The notes under the pieces: generated by a model | What the model saw: only the letters and a program-made list of their open reading frames with translations | Databases searched by the model: none | Told to the model about the DNA's origin: nothing | Part shown: positions 16,605 through 24,158 of the stretch, piece after piece | Layout of the letters: each line of letters opens with the position of its first letter | Position numbering within the stretch: the stretch's first letter is position 1 | Made by a program: the position numbers and the translations under genes | Source: Gimesia chilikensis | GTDB taxonomy: Bacteria; Planctomycetota; Planctomycetia; Planctomycetales; Planctomycetaceae | Reading direction: 5' to 3' | Length of the DNA stretch: 64,000 nucleotides | Assembly (NCBI RefSeq): GCF_007744075.1 | Contig: NZ_CP036266.1 | Location: 2,101,655-2,165,654, forward strand

Positions 16605-17111
16605 TCAACCCCAGACAACAAATCTGGGATCAATCGAAAACCCACATTGGTCACATTTTGTATCCGTCATCGAAATCTTTCCCTTTTCGCAATGTGGGCA
16701 AATATCAGAATCAAGTAGAATCTTGCAATCTTTCCCCATTTCAATTCCGCATTCAGGGCATGAGTGATTTTCAAACTCGAAAGCCCATTCTCCCCAGCAA
16801 CTAGGACAGTGATCGTGCGGGACAATCAGTATCTCGCCATTAACTATGTATCGTTGAAACGAAGCAACATTCCAAGTGCGATATAACTCTCCATTCTGAC
16901 CTACTGAGTGTCCCGTATCTATTAGTTGTAAGAATCGATCATTTTCCCATTCACCAACTTCCAGAGTACAATTCAGGTCAATACTATATTTTTTCCCGAT
17001 TCGCTTTCCTAATTCGGCGAGTTTTGATCGTAGTCCTTCCAACTCTGGGGAATCCAGTAACTCATCCACAGATACTTCAATCTCATCAATTAAGTCTTTG
17101 CCCTTCTGCAC
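16605..17111 (-). CDS. Double zinc-ribbon protein of unknown function
   Basis: The GTG at 17111 is taken as start because AGGAAG precedes it; the frame is open to a TTG at 17180. The N-terminal part is helical and charged, the middle has NVASFQRYIVNGEILIVP, and the C-terminus holds two four-Cys ribbons: HCPSCWGEW...SCPECG and ICPHCEKG...KCDQCG. Zinc ribbons of this kind serve protein or nucleic acid contacts. Minus-strand gene in an otherwise mostly plus-strand array, and its 3' end overlaps the region carrying a GACACCC copy. Family unknown. Confidence 0.6.
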   Translation of the reverse strand: MQKGKDLIDEIEVSVDELLDSPELEGLRSKLAELGKRIGKKYSIDLNCTLEVGEWENDRFLQLIDTGHSVGQNGELYRTWNVASFQRYIVNGEILIVPHDHCPSCWGEWAFEFENHSCPECGIEMGKDCKILLDSDICPHCEKGKISMTDTKCDQCGFSIDPRFVVWG

Positions 17112-17332
17112 GCTTCCTGATCCATTTATGTAATTCCTCGTCGTCCGGTTTCTAAGCCGACTGAAAATGTAAACTGTCAATAATCTCTAATTCTGGCCGA
17201 TGATTCGCAGTAATTCTAGGTCGTCCAAGTCTCTCATGTCTGTAACGTGTCGCCTGTAATTTACAGTTTACAAATCCTGACACCCGTAAGCCATCTGTCT
17301 AAAACAGAAATATAATATGCGGAGAAATTCAG

Positions 17333-17935
17333 ATGGCGAAATCAACCGCGATTTATATGCGGGTATCAACCAAGGACCAGAAGCATGCCAGCCAGCTACC
17401 TGATCTGGAACGATGGTGCGAGGCCCATGGCGGGAAAGTCGTCTGGTTCAAAGACACATTCTCTGGCCGCACGATGAACCGTCCGGGGATGGACCAGCTC
17501 CTCGAATCACTTCGCATGGGCAAGCTGGATCGGATTGTTGTGTGGCGTCTTGATCGACTGGGGCGAACCACCAAAGGGCTCTGCCAACTCTTTGACGAAC
17601 TGCGGGAACGCCGGGTTGATCTTGTCAGCCTTAAAGATGGATTCTCACTGGAATCTCCGGCTGGTCGACTCCATGCACGCATTCTTGCCTCGGTCGCGGA
17701 GTATGAGACTGAGATCAGAGCGGAACGAGTCGCAGCAGGGCAGGCCGTCGCTCGCAAGAAGGGAAAGAGGTGGGGAGGAAGCGAGAAGGGCTGGCGGTGG
17801 AAGGTCACTGACGATCAAGTCAATGCCATTCATGAGATGCGAGCTCAAGGCAAAGCAATCACAAAGATCGCCCGGGTGACTGGTCTTTCAAGACCAACGA
17901 TCTACCGCGTACTGCGAGAAGTTCAGCCACTGTAA
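17333..17935 (+). CDS. Serine recombinase (resolvase/invertase family)
   Basis: 200 residues, the usual size of a small resolvase/invertase. ATG with GGAGAA upstream. The catalytic domain shows AIYMRVSTKDQ (Ser12 nucleophile), FSGRTMNRPGMDQLL, VVWRLDRLGRTT and GRLHARILASVAEYETE, the conserved Arg and helix E region. The C-terminus carries an Hin-type helix-turn-helix (GKAITKIARVTGLSRPTIYRVL). Mediates site-specific strand exchange between res- or inversion-type sites; no obvious site pair was found beside it. Located at the boundary between the small-gene array and the mercury module, consistent with a past mobile unit. A 105-codon open frame continues in frame right after its stop (see next entry). 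Confidence 0.93.
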   Translation: MAKSTAIYMRVSTKDQKHASQLPDLERWCEAHGGKVVWFKDTFSGRTMNRPGMDQLLESLRMGKLDRIVVWRLDRLGRTTKGLCQLFDELRERRVDLVSLKDGFSLESPAGRLHARILASVAEYETEIRAERVAAGQAVARKKGKRWGGSEKGWRWKVTDDQVNAIHEMRAQGKAITKIARVTGLSRPTIYRVLREVQPL

Positions 17936-18250
17936 AAGAGTGGCTGGACGCATCAAATTGAGCTCGCACGAGGCGGTGGTGTTACAAAAATTGTTTTAGA
18001 GAATTGTGGGGTAGTTTATGTAATAAAGTTACCCCCGGAGGGGGCTTATAATGGACTAAACCCCCTATGGGTTTTATATGACCTTCATGGGACAAAGAAT
18101 CGTCTATGGAAAGTTGGTAACAAAAATTGGATTATCTGGCAGGCTGATTCTGGGGAAATAATCTTGAAAACTATTAAACAAGCGGCGTCTTATAAATACC
18201 GGCGACAGGAAAATTTCATCAATCCTAAGAGTTTTCTGGCTGATCAATGA
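17936..18250 (+). pseudogene. In-frame open remnant directly after the resolvase stop codon
   Basis: After the resolvase TAA (17933-17935) the same frame stays open for 104 codons to a TGA at 18248-18250. It contains no ATG or GTG; only a late TTG. The translation is protein-like with five Trp codons (SGWTHQIELA, NPLWVLYDLHGTKNRLWKV, NWIIWQADSGEIIL, FINPKSFLADQ). Either this is the tail of a gene whose start was lost in a rearrangement, or it is read with a non-canonical start or by stop-codon read-through from the resolvase. GC-rich dyads at 18031-18045 and 18058-18075 lie inside it. No family recognised. Confidence 0.35.
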
Positions 18251-18414
18251 CTCCCGTTTTCCAGATAACGTCTCTTTACCATTTGCTTGAAGCATCTGTA
18301 ATCATTACTGGAAATGAGATCGTTGGTATCGATCCCAGTGAGTAACGTTCTATGCTCTCGCTTCGGTGGGAACTATAAAAAATGGGGTTCTTCCTGAATT
18401 TCAAATAACAAGAC

Positions 18415-18446
18415 TTGACCCTGTAGTATGGTGCAAGGTGTATGAT
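18415..18446 (+). promoter_or_regulatory. MerR-type promoter/operator upstream of merR (first)
   Basis: TTGACC (18415-18420) and TATGAT (18441-18446) are separated by an overlong 20-bp spacer, the hallmark of MerR-activated promoters. The spacer holds an imperfect dyad ACCCTGTA/TGCAAGGT (18418-18439; 6 of 8 positions complementary) centred between the boxes. It drives the merR gene starting at 18471, implying autoregulation. Confidence 0.7.
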
Positions 18447-18470
18447 GGGGCAATGAAAGGAAGATTCAAC

Positions 18471-18881
18471 ATGAAATCACTCACGATTGGTCAGGTTGCG
18501 GAACGTTCTGGTGTCGGCGTCGAAGCTGTGCGGTTTTATGAACGGGAAGGATTAATCCCTAAGCCTGACCGGTCGTCTTCCGGTTATCGCCAATTCGATG
18601 ACCAAACAATTGCCCGTTTGCAGTTTATCAGACGGGCCAAAGAACTCGGTTTCACGCTCACTGAAATCAAAGAACTGCTGTCACTACGGCTTGATGCAAC
18701 AACAAGTTGTGCCGACATAAAAAGTCGGGCCGAAGCAAAGATCGCCGACTTCGATGAAAAGATTCGTACACTCAAACAGATGAAGAGGGCTTTGAACAAA
18801 CTGACCAGCGAATGCAGTGGTCGAGGATCAATCAGTGAATGTTCGATTCTCGATGCTCTTGATTCCAAGCCAAGAAAATAA
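18471..18881 (+). CDS. merR: MerR family regulator, mercury-type
   Basis: 136 residues from ATG 18471, well placed after AAAGGA; the open frame extends upstream through the promoter and is ignored. The N-terminal helix-turn-helix is TIGQVAERSGVGVEAVRFYEREGL, followed by GYRQFDDQTIARLQFIRRAKELGFTL. The effector domain has three cysteines with the spacing C-x34-C-x8-C (SCADIK, SECSG, SECSI), identical to the Cys82/117/126 Hg(II) site of Tn501 MerR. The length also fits. Predicted to repress and, with Hg(II), activate its own promoter and the adjacent small Cys-rich genes. A second MerR with the same cysteine spacing lies at 19471-19884. Confidence 0.88.
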   Translation: MKSLTIGQVAERSGVGVEAVRFYEREGLIPKPDRSSSGYRQFDDQTIARLQFIRRAKELGFTLTEIKELLSLRLDATTSCADIKSRAEAKIADFDEKIRTLKQMKRALNKLTSECSGRGSISECSILDALDSKPRK

Positions 18882-18949
18882 CGGATACTTCCATTCTTTT
18901 GACCACGGGTATCAGCCTGTGATGGAAGCCTAGAACAGATTCCGACTCG

Positions 18950-19210
18950 TGTGTGAGTCAGGTGTGTCGCCTGCCTCAACACCGGCAGTATCCTTTTGGA
19001 AAGGAGACAATCATGCCACTCAAGAAAGGTGAAAAGTACCGCTGTCCCGACTCGAAGTGCGGTTGCGAAATCAAAGTGACTCAGGGGGCTGCTCCTGATT
19101 GCGGCGGCAATGAAAATCCTCACTGTTGCTGCGGTAAGGAGATGGTCCGAGTCGAGGGATGAAAAACTATCTTGTTCAGTCTGTGAGCAGGTATGTCGCC
19201 TGTTAAATGA
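18950..19210 (+). promoter_or_regulatory. Repeated leader element before two Cys-rich genes
   Basis: Two near-identical ~22-base segments, at 18951-18973 and 19182-19202, read TGTGAG(T)CAGGTRTGTCGCCTG. Each can form a small stem CAGGT/GCCTG with a five-base loop, and each lies 38-40 bases before the start of one of the two small Cys-rich genes (19013 and 19240). The conserved sequence suggests a shared regulatory RNA or protein-binding element or a duplicated leader. Confidence 0.45.
19013..19162 (+). CDS. Small Cys-rich metallothionein-like protein
   Basis: 49 residues starting at the ATG after AAAGGAGA. Nine cysteines are arranged as YRCPDSKCGCEIKV, DCGGNENPHCCCGKEM, with no signal peptide. 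The content and length resemble bacterial metallothionein-like or zinc-ribbon peptides found beside metal resistance genes. It is likely a cytosolic metal ligand, here most plausibly for Hg(II), given the merR gene 131 bases upstream. Metal specificity cannot be read from sequence. A conserved leader element precedes it and is repeated before the next gene. Confidence 0.75.
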   Translation: MPLKKGEKYRCPDSKCGCEIKVTQGAAPDCGGNENPHCCCGKEMVRVEG

Positions 19211-19239
19211 CTGAACGTACTCAAGTAAAGGAGATTATC

Positions 19240-19410
19240 ATGCGAAAGAACTGGATTTGGGCAACTATGCTGGCGTTACCGCTGGCTGTGGGAGGCTGGG
19301 TTTACGCCGGTGTACAGACTAACCCAGACGCATCAAGCATTGAAGACAGTTTCGTTTGCCCAGTCACGGGTGAGGAACTTCCCTGTTCCAAGTGTTGTCC
19401 GCTCAAGTAA
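19240..19410 (+). CDS. Small exported Cys-rich protein
   Basis: 56 residues from ATG 19240 (AAAGGAG upstream; an earlier in-frame start has none). An N-terminal signal peptide (WIWATMLALPLAVGGWVYAG) is followed by a short acidic stretch and a Cys-rich end FVCPVTGEELPCSKCCPLK. Probably exported to the periplasm as a metal scavenger, the extracytoplasmic counterpart of the preceding cytosolic Cys-rich protein. It ends just before a strong bidirectional terminator. Unknown family; assignment is from composition and context. Confidence 0.7.
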   Translation: MRKNWIWATMLALPLAVGGWVYAGVQTNPDASSIEDSFVCPVTGEELPCSKCCPLK

Positions 19411-19432
19411 GCCAATAAACTTAGCTGAGCAC

Positions 19433-19470
19433 ACGCCCGTCAAAGAAGTTAGTTCTTCGACGGGCGTTTT
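19433..19470. terminator. Bidirectional intrinsic terminator between convergent mer genes
   Basis: ACGCCCGTC (19433-19441) pairs perfectly with GACGGGCGT (19459-19467), extended by an inner AAGAA/TTCTT pairing around a GTTAG loop, followed by TTTT. Lies between the stop at 19410 (plus) and the stop of the second MerR gene at 19471 (minus). Confidence 0.85.
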
Positions 19471-19884
19471 CTACTTCTTCGCTGCTGCTTCTAATGTTTT
19501 GAGAACGTGACAACACTCGGCTGATTGAAACTCTCGACATTGGTTGAGACTTGTTTGCAGCACACGCTGAACGTGTCGCAAATCCTTCAATTTCTGTTTG
19601 ATGTCGGAAAGCCGCTTTTCAATCAGACGCTGCACGTCCTCACAGGCTGAATTCTGATCGTCGGGCCTGTCGAGCAAAGCCTTGATGTCATCGAGTGTGA
19701 ATCCGACGGCTTGAGCCGCCCGGATGAATTTCAGTTTCCGTAATGACTCTTCGCTGTACAGCCGGTAATTGCCAGCACTGCGGTCGTCCGGCTCGACCAG
19801 TCCGACCCGCTCATAGTAACGCACGGTTGTCGTGGGAAGTTTGGCGGATTTCGCCACTTGGCTGATCGTGAACTGTCTTGCCAT
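19471..19884 (-). CDS. merR: MerR family regulator, second copy with Hg-type cysteines
   Basis: 137 residues. Helix-turn-helix FTISQVAKSAKLPTTTVRYYERVGLV, then NYRLYSEESLRKLKFIRAAQAVGFTL. The effector region has cysteines at the same C-x34-C-x8-C spacing (SACEDV, NQCREF, ECCHVL) with one extra Cys, so it too matches the mercury triad geometry. Divergent from the CopZ-MerT-HMA fusion gene at 20056, whose upstream region carries a MerR-type promoter, so this is the likely regulator of the transport/reductase genes. Only about a third of residues look shared with the first MerR, so this is not a recent duplication. Confidence 0.87.
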   Translation of the reverse strand: MARQFTISQVAKSAKLPTTTVRYYERVGLVEPDDRSAGNYRLYSEESLRKLKFIRAAQAVGFTLDDIKALLDRPDDQNSACEDVQRLIEKRLSDIKQKLKDLRHVQRVLQTSLNQCREFQSAECCHVLKTLEAAAKK

Positions 19885-19961
19885 TGCTGCTCCGAAAACT
19901 ATCTGCTTGTGAGTATTTGCGTCCCCAAAGACGAAACTTAAAATATTATCCTCAAATCAGC

Positions 19962-19993
19962 TTGACCTTGCACTTAGGTACAACGTCGATAAT
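19962..19993 (+). promoter_or_regulatory. MerR-type promoter/operator of the mer transport-reductase operon
   Basis: TTGACC (19962-19967) and GATAAT (19988-19993) with a 20-bp spacer. The spacer holds the dyad ACCTTGCA/TACAACGT (19965-19986; 6 of 8 positions complementary). Same geometry as the promoter at 18415. Placed between the divergent second merR and the gene at 20056. Confidence 0.7.
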
Positions 19994-20055
19994 AGGCGTA
20001 GAACGAAGATTCGACAAGAGTTCTTGCATCATGACTTCTACGGAAAGGTGATTCG

Positions 20056-21600
20056 ATGACCGCAGAAACAACGACGGATAAACGACTTCATTGCCCCTCC
20101 TGCAATAAGAAAGCGAAGCGGGTATCACAGGTGACTTTGCGAGCGTTGCTCAAGGATCAGTTCGCTACCGAGATCGGCAGTGACGATCATTCGTGCTGCG
20201 ATTCCCACAGTGGATGCACGTCCCTCACCGAGGACACCGGCTGGCGGTATTGCGATTCATCCGATTGCGATGTGGTTTACTTCTCCGAAACAGGCGACAT
20301 CAGTTTTACGAAGTCACAACTCAATGTTCCTGTCGGTGTGAAGGAAACCAGCGGCGAACGGCCCCTGTGTTATTGTTTCGGACATTCGGTCGCCAGTATC
20401 AAGAACGAATTGCGTACGAAGGAACATTCTGATGCTCTGGAAGACATCCGGGACAAGATGAAAGCCCCCGGATGCCACTGCGAAACATCCAACCCCAGTG
20501 GTTCCTGTTGTCTGGGAAGCGTGTCCAAAGGTATTCGGATCGCTCAGAAGGAATTGGAGCTGAATGCCTCGAATGAGACGCCTACATCAATAGTGAAACC
20601 ATCGACCGGACGTGTCGAGAAGTTCGCCCAGATCGGCACGGTCTTCTCGGCGATCATGGCATCGGCATGTTGCTGGCTCCCTCTGCTTCTGCTGGCAGTG
20701 GGCGTATCTGGGGCCGGAATTGCAGCCACACTGGAAACATATCGCCCGCTGTTCATAATTGTAACGTTTGGATTTCTTGGCTCGGCATTCTATTTCACCT
20801 ACCGTCCCAAGAAGTTTGCTGCGGGAACAGGACACGGCTGCTGTCCCACGGAAACTATGGAGGCAGAGGACTGCTGTACCCCGAAAGCCAAACGTCGTTT
20901 CAACATGATGTCCTTGAACAAGGTGATGCTGTGGGGCGTGACGGTGTTGGCGGTCGCCTTCCTGTTCTTCCCCAGCTACGTCGGCTTATTATTCGGCACT
21001 GGTAATAATTCCGCCGTGACCGAGAATATGCATCGGGCAGTCTTTCAGATCGAGGGAATGACCTGCGAGGGCTGTGCCACAACGGTCGCTCAAGCAATCC
21101 GTCAGGTGCCCGGTGTTGTGGCTGTAGAAATCAGCTATGAAAAAAGGCAAGCTGCTGTCGGTGTGGAACCGGGCAGCCCAATCCCTAAGAAAGAAATTCT
21201 GGCAGCCTTGAAGAAGGCTGGATACAGCGGAAAAATTCTCAGCACGGAAGAAACATCCGAAGCAAGTGATCACATCATTACGGCAACAACACCCCCATCC
21301 ATCGATGGTGACGACGAACAGTCAAGCAATATCCCGAACGAATTCTTTCTTCAAACAGTATTGAATATCGAAGGCATGACCTGCGAAGAATGTGCGAAGC
21401 GGGTTTCGGAGATGATCCACAGCGTTCCCGGTATCACCGACGTTCACGTCGATTTCGAGTCGGGCCGAGCAAACGTCCAAAGCCCGGCTTGTTGTGCTTT
21501 TCCCAAGGAGGCCGTGCTGTCTGCTGTGGAGAAATCTGGTTTCCATGGAAAAGTGATTGTGGAAGAGACTCCCGTCTCGACATCGAGCACCAAACAATAA
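20056..21600 (+). CDS. CopZ-like metallochaperone / MerT / tandem HMA fusion protein
   Basis: 514 residues. Residues 1-~150 resemble the Fe-S/zinc N-terminal domain of CopZ: CPSC at 13-16, WRYCDSSDCDVVYF, and LCYCFG around 105. Next is a MerT-like membrane module (~190-255) with the Cys pair in SACCWLPLLLLAVGVSGAG (C205-C206) that passes Hg(II) across the inner membrane, then a cytosolic Cys-rich loop (HGCCPTE, EDCCTP), a further membrane helix (~295-318), and two HMA domains with GMTCEGC (~334) and GMTCEEC (~440). Canonical systems use separate MerT and MerP; MerTP fusions have one HMA. The added CopZ head and second HMA suggest an in-line relay from uptake to MerA. Preceded by a MerR-type promoter. 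Confidence 0.88.
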   Translation: MTAETTTDKRLHCPSCNKKAKRVSQVTLRALLKDQFATEIGSDDHSCCDSHSGCTSLTEDTGWRYCDSSDCDVVYFSETGDISFTKSQLNVPVGVKETSGERPLCYCFGHSVASIKNELRTKEHSDALEDIRDKMKAPGCHCETSNPSGSCCLGSVSKGIRIAQKELELNASNETPTSIVKPSTGRVEKFAQIGTVFSAIMASACCWLPLLLLAVGVSGAGIAATLETYRPLFIIVTFGFLGSAFYFTYRPKKFAAGTGHGCCPTETMEAEDCCTPKAKRRFNMMSLNKVMLWGVTVLAVAFLFFPSYVGLLFGTGNNSAVTENMHRAVFQIEGMTCEGCATTVAQAIRQVPGVVAVEISYEKRQAAVGVEPGSPIPKKEILAALKKAGYSGKILSTEETSEASDHIITATTPPSIDGDDEQSSNIPNEFFLQTVLNIEGMTCEECAKRVSEMIHSVPGITDVHVDFESGRANVQSPACCAFPKEAVLSAVEKSGFHGKVIVEETPVSTSSTKQ

Positions 21601-21658
21601 CGCCACACCGATTGGCAGGATTGTTACTTCCTAACTCGCTTCATGAAAGGAGCAAAAC

Positions 21659-22216
21659 ATGATGAATTTGAATGGATTCGCTGGAATGACTCTTGCCTTC
21701 GCTATGTTGGCTGCGTTCTCGGTAGTAGATGCTGGTGAAGATCAGGATCGCTCATTGACTTTAATGACATATTCCATCGGCATTCAAGGGATGACCTGCG
21801 AGACGTGTTCCGCTCACGCCCAAAAAGAACTCGCCGCTGTTCCCGGCGTGGTCAAGTCATCGGTAGATTGGAAGACAGGGCGTGCTTGGGTGACTGTCCA
21901 GTTACCTCGGCAGGAAGATGTTCGCACGGCAAACCCTCGACAGATCAGTACGAAACTTGCCACTGCCGTCGAGCGGTCCGGTTATAGGCCAACTGTGAAT
22001 TATCTGTTGATCATCAAGGGAATGACCTGTGAGGCGTGTTCACAACACATTCAGGACGCCATTGTGAAAGTGCCCGGCGTGTCCGCAGCATCAGTGAACT
22101 ACAAGGGAGGGTATGCCGTAGTCGTTCCGAAAGATAAAGCGAGGTATCTCGCACAGAATCTTGTCGCCGCCGTGAAGAAGGTGGGATACACGGCGACTGT
22201 TCATACGAGACCGTAG
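21659..22216 (+). CDS. Exported tandem-HMA (MerP-like) metal-binding protein
   Basis: 185 residues; ATG after AAAGGAG. A signal peptide (LAFAMLAAFSVVDAG) is followed by two heavy-metal-associated domains with GMTCETC (~44) and GMTCEAC (~121), each with the PGV...V.......V pattern. Canonical periplasmic MerP has one such domain; this protein has two in tandem. Predicted role: periplasmic Hg(II) scavenger delivering to the MerT-containing fusion encoded 58 bases upstream. Metal identity is inferred from neighbours, since HMA domains also bind copper and zinc. Confidence 0.87.
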   Translation: MMNLNGFAGMTLAFAMLAAFSVVDAGEDQDRSLTLMTYSIGIQGMTCETCSAHAQKELAAVPGVVKSSVDWKTGRAWVTVQLPRQEDVRTANPRQISTKLATAVERSGYRPTVNYLLIIKGMTCEACSQHIQDAIVKVPGVSAASVNYKGGYAVVVPKDKARYLAQNLVAAVKKVGYTATVHTRP

Positions 22217-22350
22217 CCGTGACGCAAAGCAAGAGAAAAACACTATCATTATTGGTCTTTGTCGAGACGGTTACTTACGTAAAAGTGGCTGAACTTCTCT
22301 TCGAGGCGGATTCCGGCATCGATTACTAACACTCACCACAGGTAGAAATA

Positions 22351-23778
22351 ATGAATCAAAACTACGATCTGGTCATCCTTGGGTCTGGTTCCACGGCCTT
22401 TGCAGCGGCTCTGGTAGCTCAAAAGATGGGATACACCTCCATTATGACAGAAGAACGAACCATTGGGGGAACTTGTGTAAATCGGGGCTGTCTGCCGTCG
22501 AAGAACCTGATCGAAGCGGCGAAGCTACTTCATGACGCTCACCATCCTCGCTACCCCGGCCTCACACCGTGTCGGATAAAACTCGATTTCTCGGCCTTGA
22601 TCGCTCAAAAGAGAAAAGTCATTCAGGACTATCGGGAAAAGAAGTATGAAAGCCTGATTGATGGCCGTATTCATATCGAACAGGGGCACGTTCATTTCGT
22701 TGATCCACACACGGTTAAGGTCAATGGAAAGCTTCTTAGGGGAGAAAAGATATTGATCGCTACCGGCTCTCGTCCGATTGTTCCCGACATCGAGGGCTTA
22801 GATCAAGTGCCCTATCTGACGAGCGACTTGCTGACTGTGGACGAGGAAACCGAATTGACCGACTTACCGAAAACTCTACTGATCGTCGGAGGTGGGTACA
22901 TTTCTTTGGAACTCGCCCAGATGTTTCACCGCTTCGGAACGGGAGTGACCATTCTTGAACGAAACCCTCAGTTGCTTGCTCATGGATACGAACCGGAAGT
23001 AGGACATTCCATCGGCAATGTATTTTCCGAAGAAGGAATTCAAGTCGTAGTGAATGCGTCGGTCCGCACTGTCCGTCAGGAAGATGATGAGGTTATTGCA
23101 ACCGTTTTAGTCGGCGGGAAGAAAGTCGATTATCGAGCAGAGAAGCTGTTGGTTGCAACCGGTAGACGCCCCAATACGGATTACATAGGTATTGAGAAGT
23201 CCGAAGTGCAGGTAAACACGCATGATGAGATCAGTGTGGACGAATACCTGAGAACAAGCGTTCCACATATCTTCGCTGCCGGTGATGTAATTGGACAACA
23301 TAGCGGGAGCCAGATGGCGACTCCTGTAGGAAGTCAGGACGGCGGCATCGCTGCCAGAAACGCTCTTTCCGATGACTTACGGTTTGTTGATCATCGGGTG
23401 ATTCCCCGCTGTATCTTCACCGATCCACAAGTCGCTGTTGTCGGCATGACGGAAGAAGAAGCGGTTGTCGCAGGCCATCAGTGCTGGTACAATACTGTCC
23501 CGATGTCGCTTGTACCTCGTGCCGGTGCCATTCGAGACACAAGGGGCATCATCAAAATGGTGGCCGATGCCAATACGAATGAAGTGTTAGGTGTGTCGAT
23601 GGTTGCTGCCAATGCGGGGGAAGTCATCCACGAAGCAGCGATGGCGTTGCGGTTTCGTGCTACGATACACGACTTTATCGACCTGCTTCATGTGTATCCC
23701 ACGATGTCCGAGGCTCTCAAGATCGTTGCCATCTCGAAGTTCAAAGATCCCACCAAGCTCTCCTGCTGTGCGGAATAG
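22351..23778 (+). CDS. merA: Mercuric reductase
   Basis: 475 residues of the class-I pyridine nucleotide-disulfide oxidoreductase family. FAD site [14 protein letters not shown]; redox pair [13 protein letters not shown] (Cys42, Cys47); NAD(P) site [15 protein letters not shown]; second FAD motif HIFAAGDV. The C-terminal tail ends LSCCAE, the vicinal Cys pair that receives Hg(II) in MerA and is absent from lipoamide dehydrogenases. No N-terminal HMA (NmerA) domain; the HMA domains of the two upstream proteins may substitute. Reduces Hg(II) to Hg(0) with NADPH in the cytosol. No merB lies nearby, so only inorganic mercury resistance is predicted. Confidence 0.95.
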   Translation: MNQNYDLVILGSGSTAFAAALVAQKMGYTSIMTEERTIGGTCVNRGCLPSKNLIEAAKLLHDAHHPRYPGLTPCRIKLDFSALIAQKRKVIQDYREKKYESLIDGRIHIEQGHVHFVDPHTVKVNGKLLRGEKILIATGSRPIVPDIEGLDQVPYLTSDLLTVDEETELTDLPKTLLIVGGGYISLELAQMFHRFGTGVTILERNPQLLAHGYEPEVGHSIGNVFSEEGIQVVVNASVRTVRQEDDEVIATVLVGGKKVDYRAEKLLVATGRRPNTDYIGIEKSEVQVNTHDEISVDEYLRTSVPHIFAAGDVIGQHSGSQMATPVGSQDGGIAARNALSDDLRFVDHRVIPRCIFTDPQVAVVGMTEEEAVVAGHQCWYNTVPMSLVPRAGAIRDTRGIIKMVADANTNEVLGVSMVAANAGEVIHEAAMALRFRATIHDFIDLLHVYPTMSEALKIVAISKFKDPTKLSCCAE

Positions 23779-23825
23779 TTTCGTAAACTTCGGGAAAGAA
23801 TTCAAATAATCAGAGAACGATCGAT

Positions 23826-24158
23826 ATGAAGACAATAATTCTATTTCTGGTCACAGCATTCTTTGAAATAGCAGGCTGTTTTGCCTTCTGGGCGTGGCTG
23901 AGAATGAATCGATCTGCATGGTGGACAGTTCCGGGAACAATTTCACTTATCATTTTTGCTTTATTTCTCACAAGAGCAGAGTCGGACTTTGCTGGACGTT
24001 CCTATGCTGCATACGGAGGGATTTACGTAGTATCCTCACTAATCTGGTTGTGGATGATAGAATCACAAAGCCCAGATCACTGGGATGTTATAGGTGCCAT
24101 CATCTGTTTGGGAGGAGCATCACTCATCCTATTTGGACCTCGACCATTAATGCAGTAA
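23826..24158 (+). CDS. YnfA family (UPF0060) membrane protein
   Basis: 110 residues with four hydrophobic segments, matching UPF0060/YnfA in length and pattern: AFFEIAGCFAFWAWLR, ALFLTRAESDFAGRSYAAYGGIYVVSSL (outline), and WDVIGAIICLGGASLILFGP near the end. A small-multidrug-resistance-like membrane protein often found in metal-resistance clusters. Substrate not established. Starts 47 bases after merA and may be transcribed with it. Confidence 0.92.
   Translation: MKTIILFLVTAFFEIAGCFAFWAWLRMNRSAWWTVPGTISLIIFALFLTRAESDFAGRSYAAYGGIYVVSSLIWLWMIESQSPDHWDVIGAIICLGGASLILFGPRPLMQ

Larger units (their letters stand above)
13717..17285 (+). repeat. Recurrent intergenic motif (T)GACACC(C) across small-gene array
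   Basis: Dispersed copies, plus strand, first base: 13717, 14074, 14859, 15207 (GACACCC), 15496 (GACACCC), 15999, 16346 (GACACC), 16589 (GACACCC), 17278. Every gap in the array has one; at 13717, 14074 and 15999 the motif TGA is itself the stop codon. Distances to the next start codon are mostly 50-57 bases. Minus-strand copies occur in gaps near the integrase side at 32432-32439 (again overlapping a stop), 32716-32723 and 31224-31230, and at 5589-5595. Function unknown. Confidence 0.6.

Noticed and set aside
13717-17285. Integron attC sites as explanation of the repeated motif
   Set aside because: No GTTRRRY/RYYYAAC core sites or long imperfect palindromes flank the genes, no integron integrase is present, and the motif is only 7-8 bases.
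18031-18075. GC-rich dyads after the resolvase as intrinsic terminators
   Set aside because: The stems are short and not followed by clear T runs, and they lie within an open frame.
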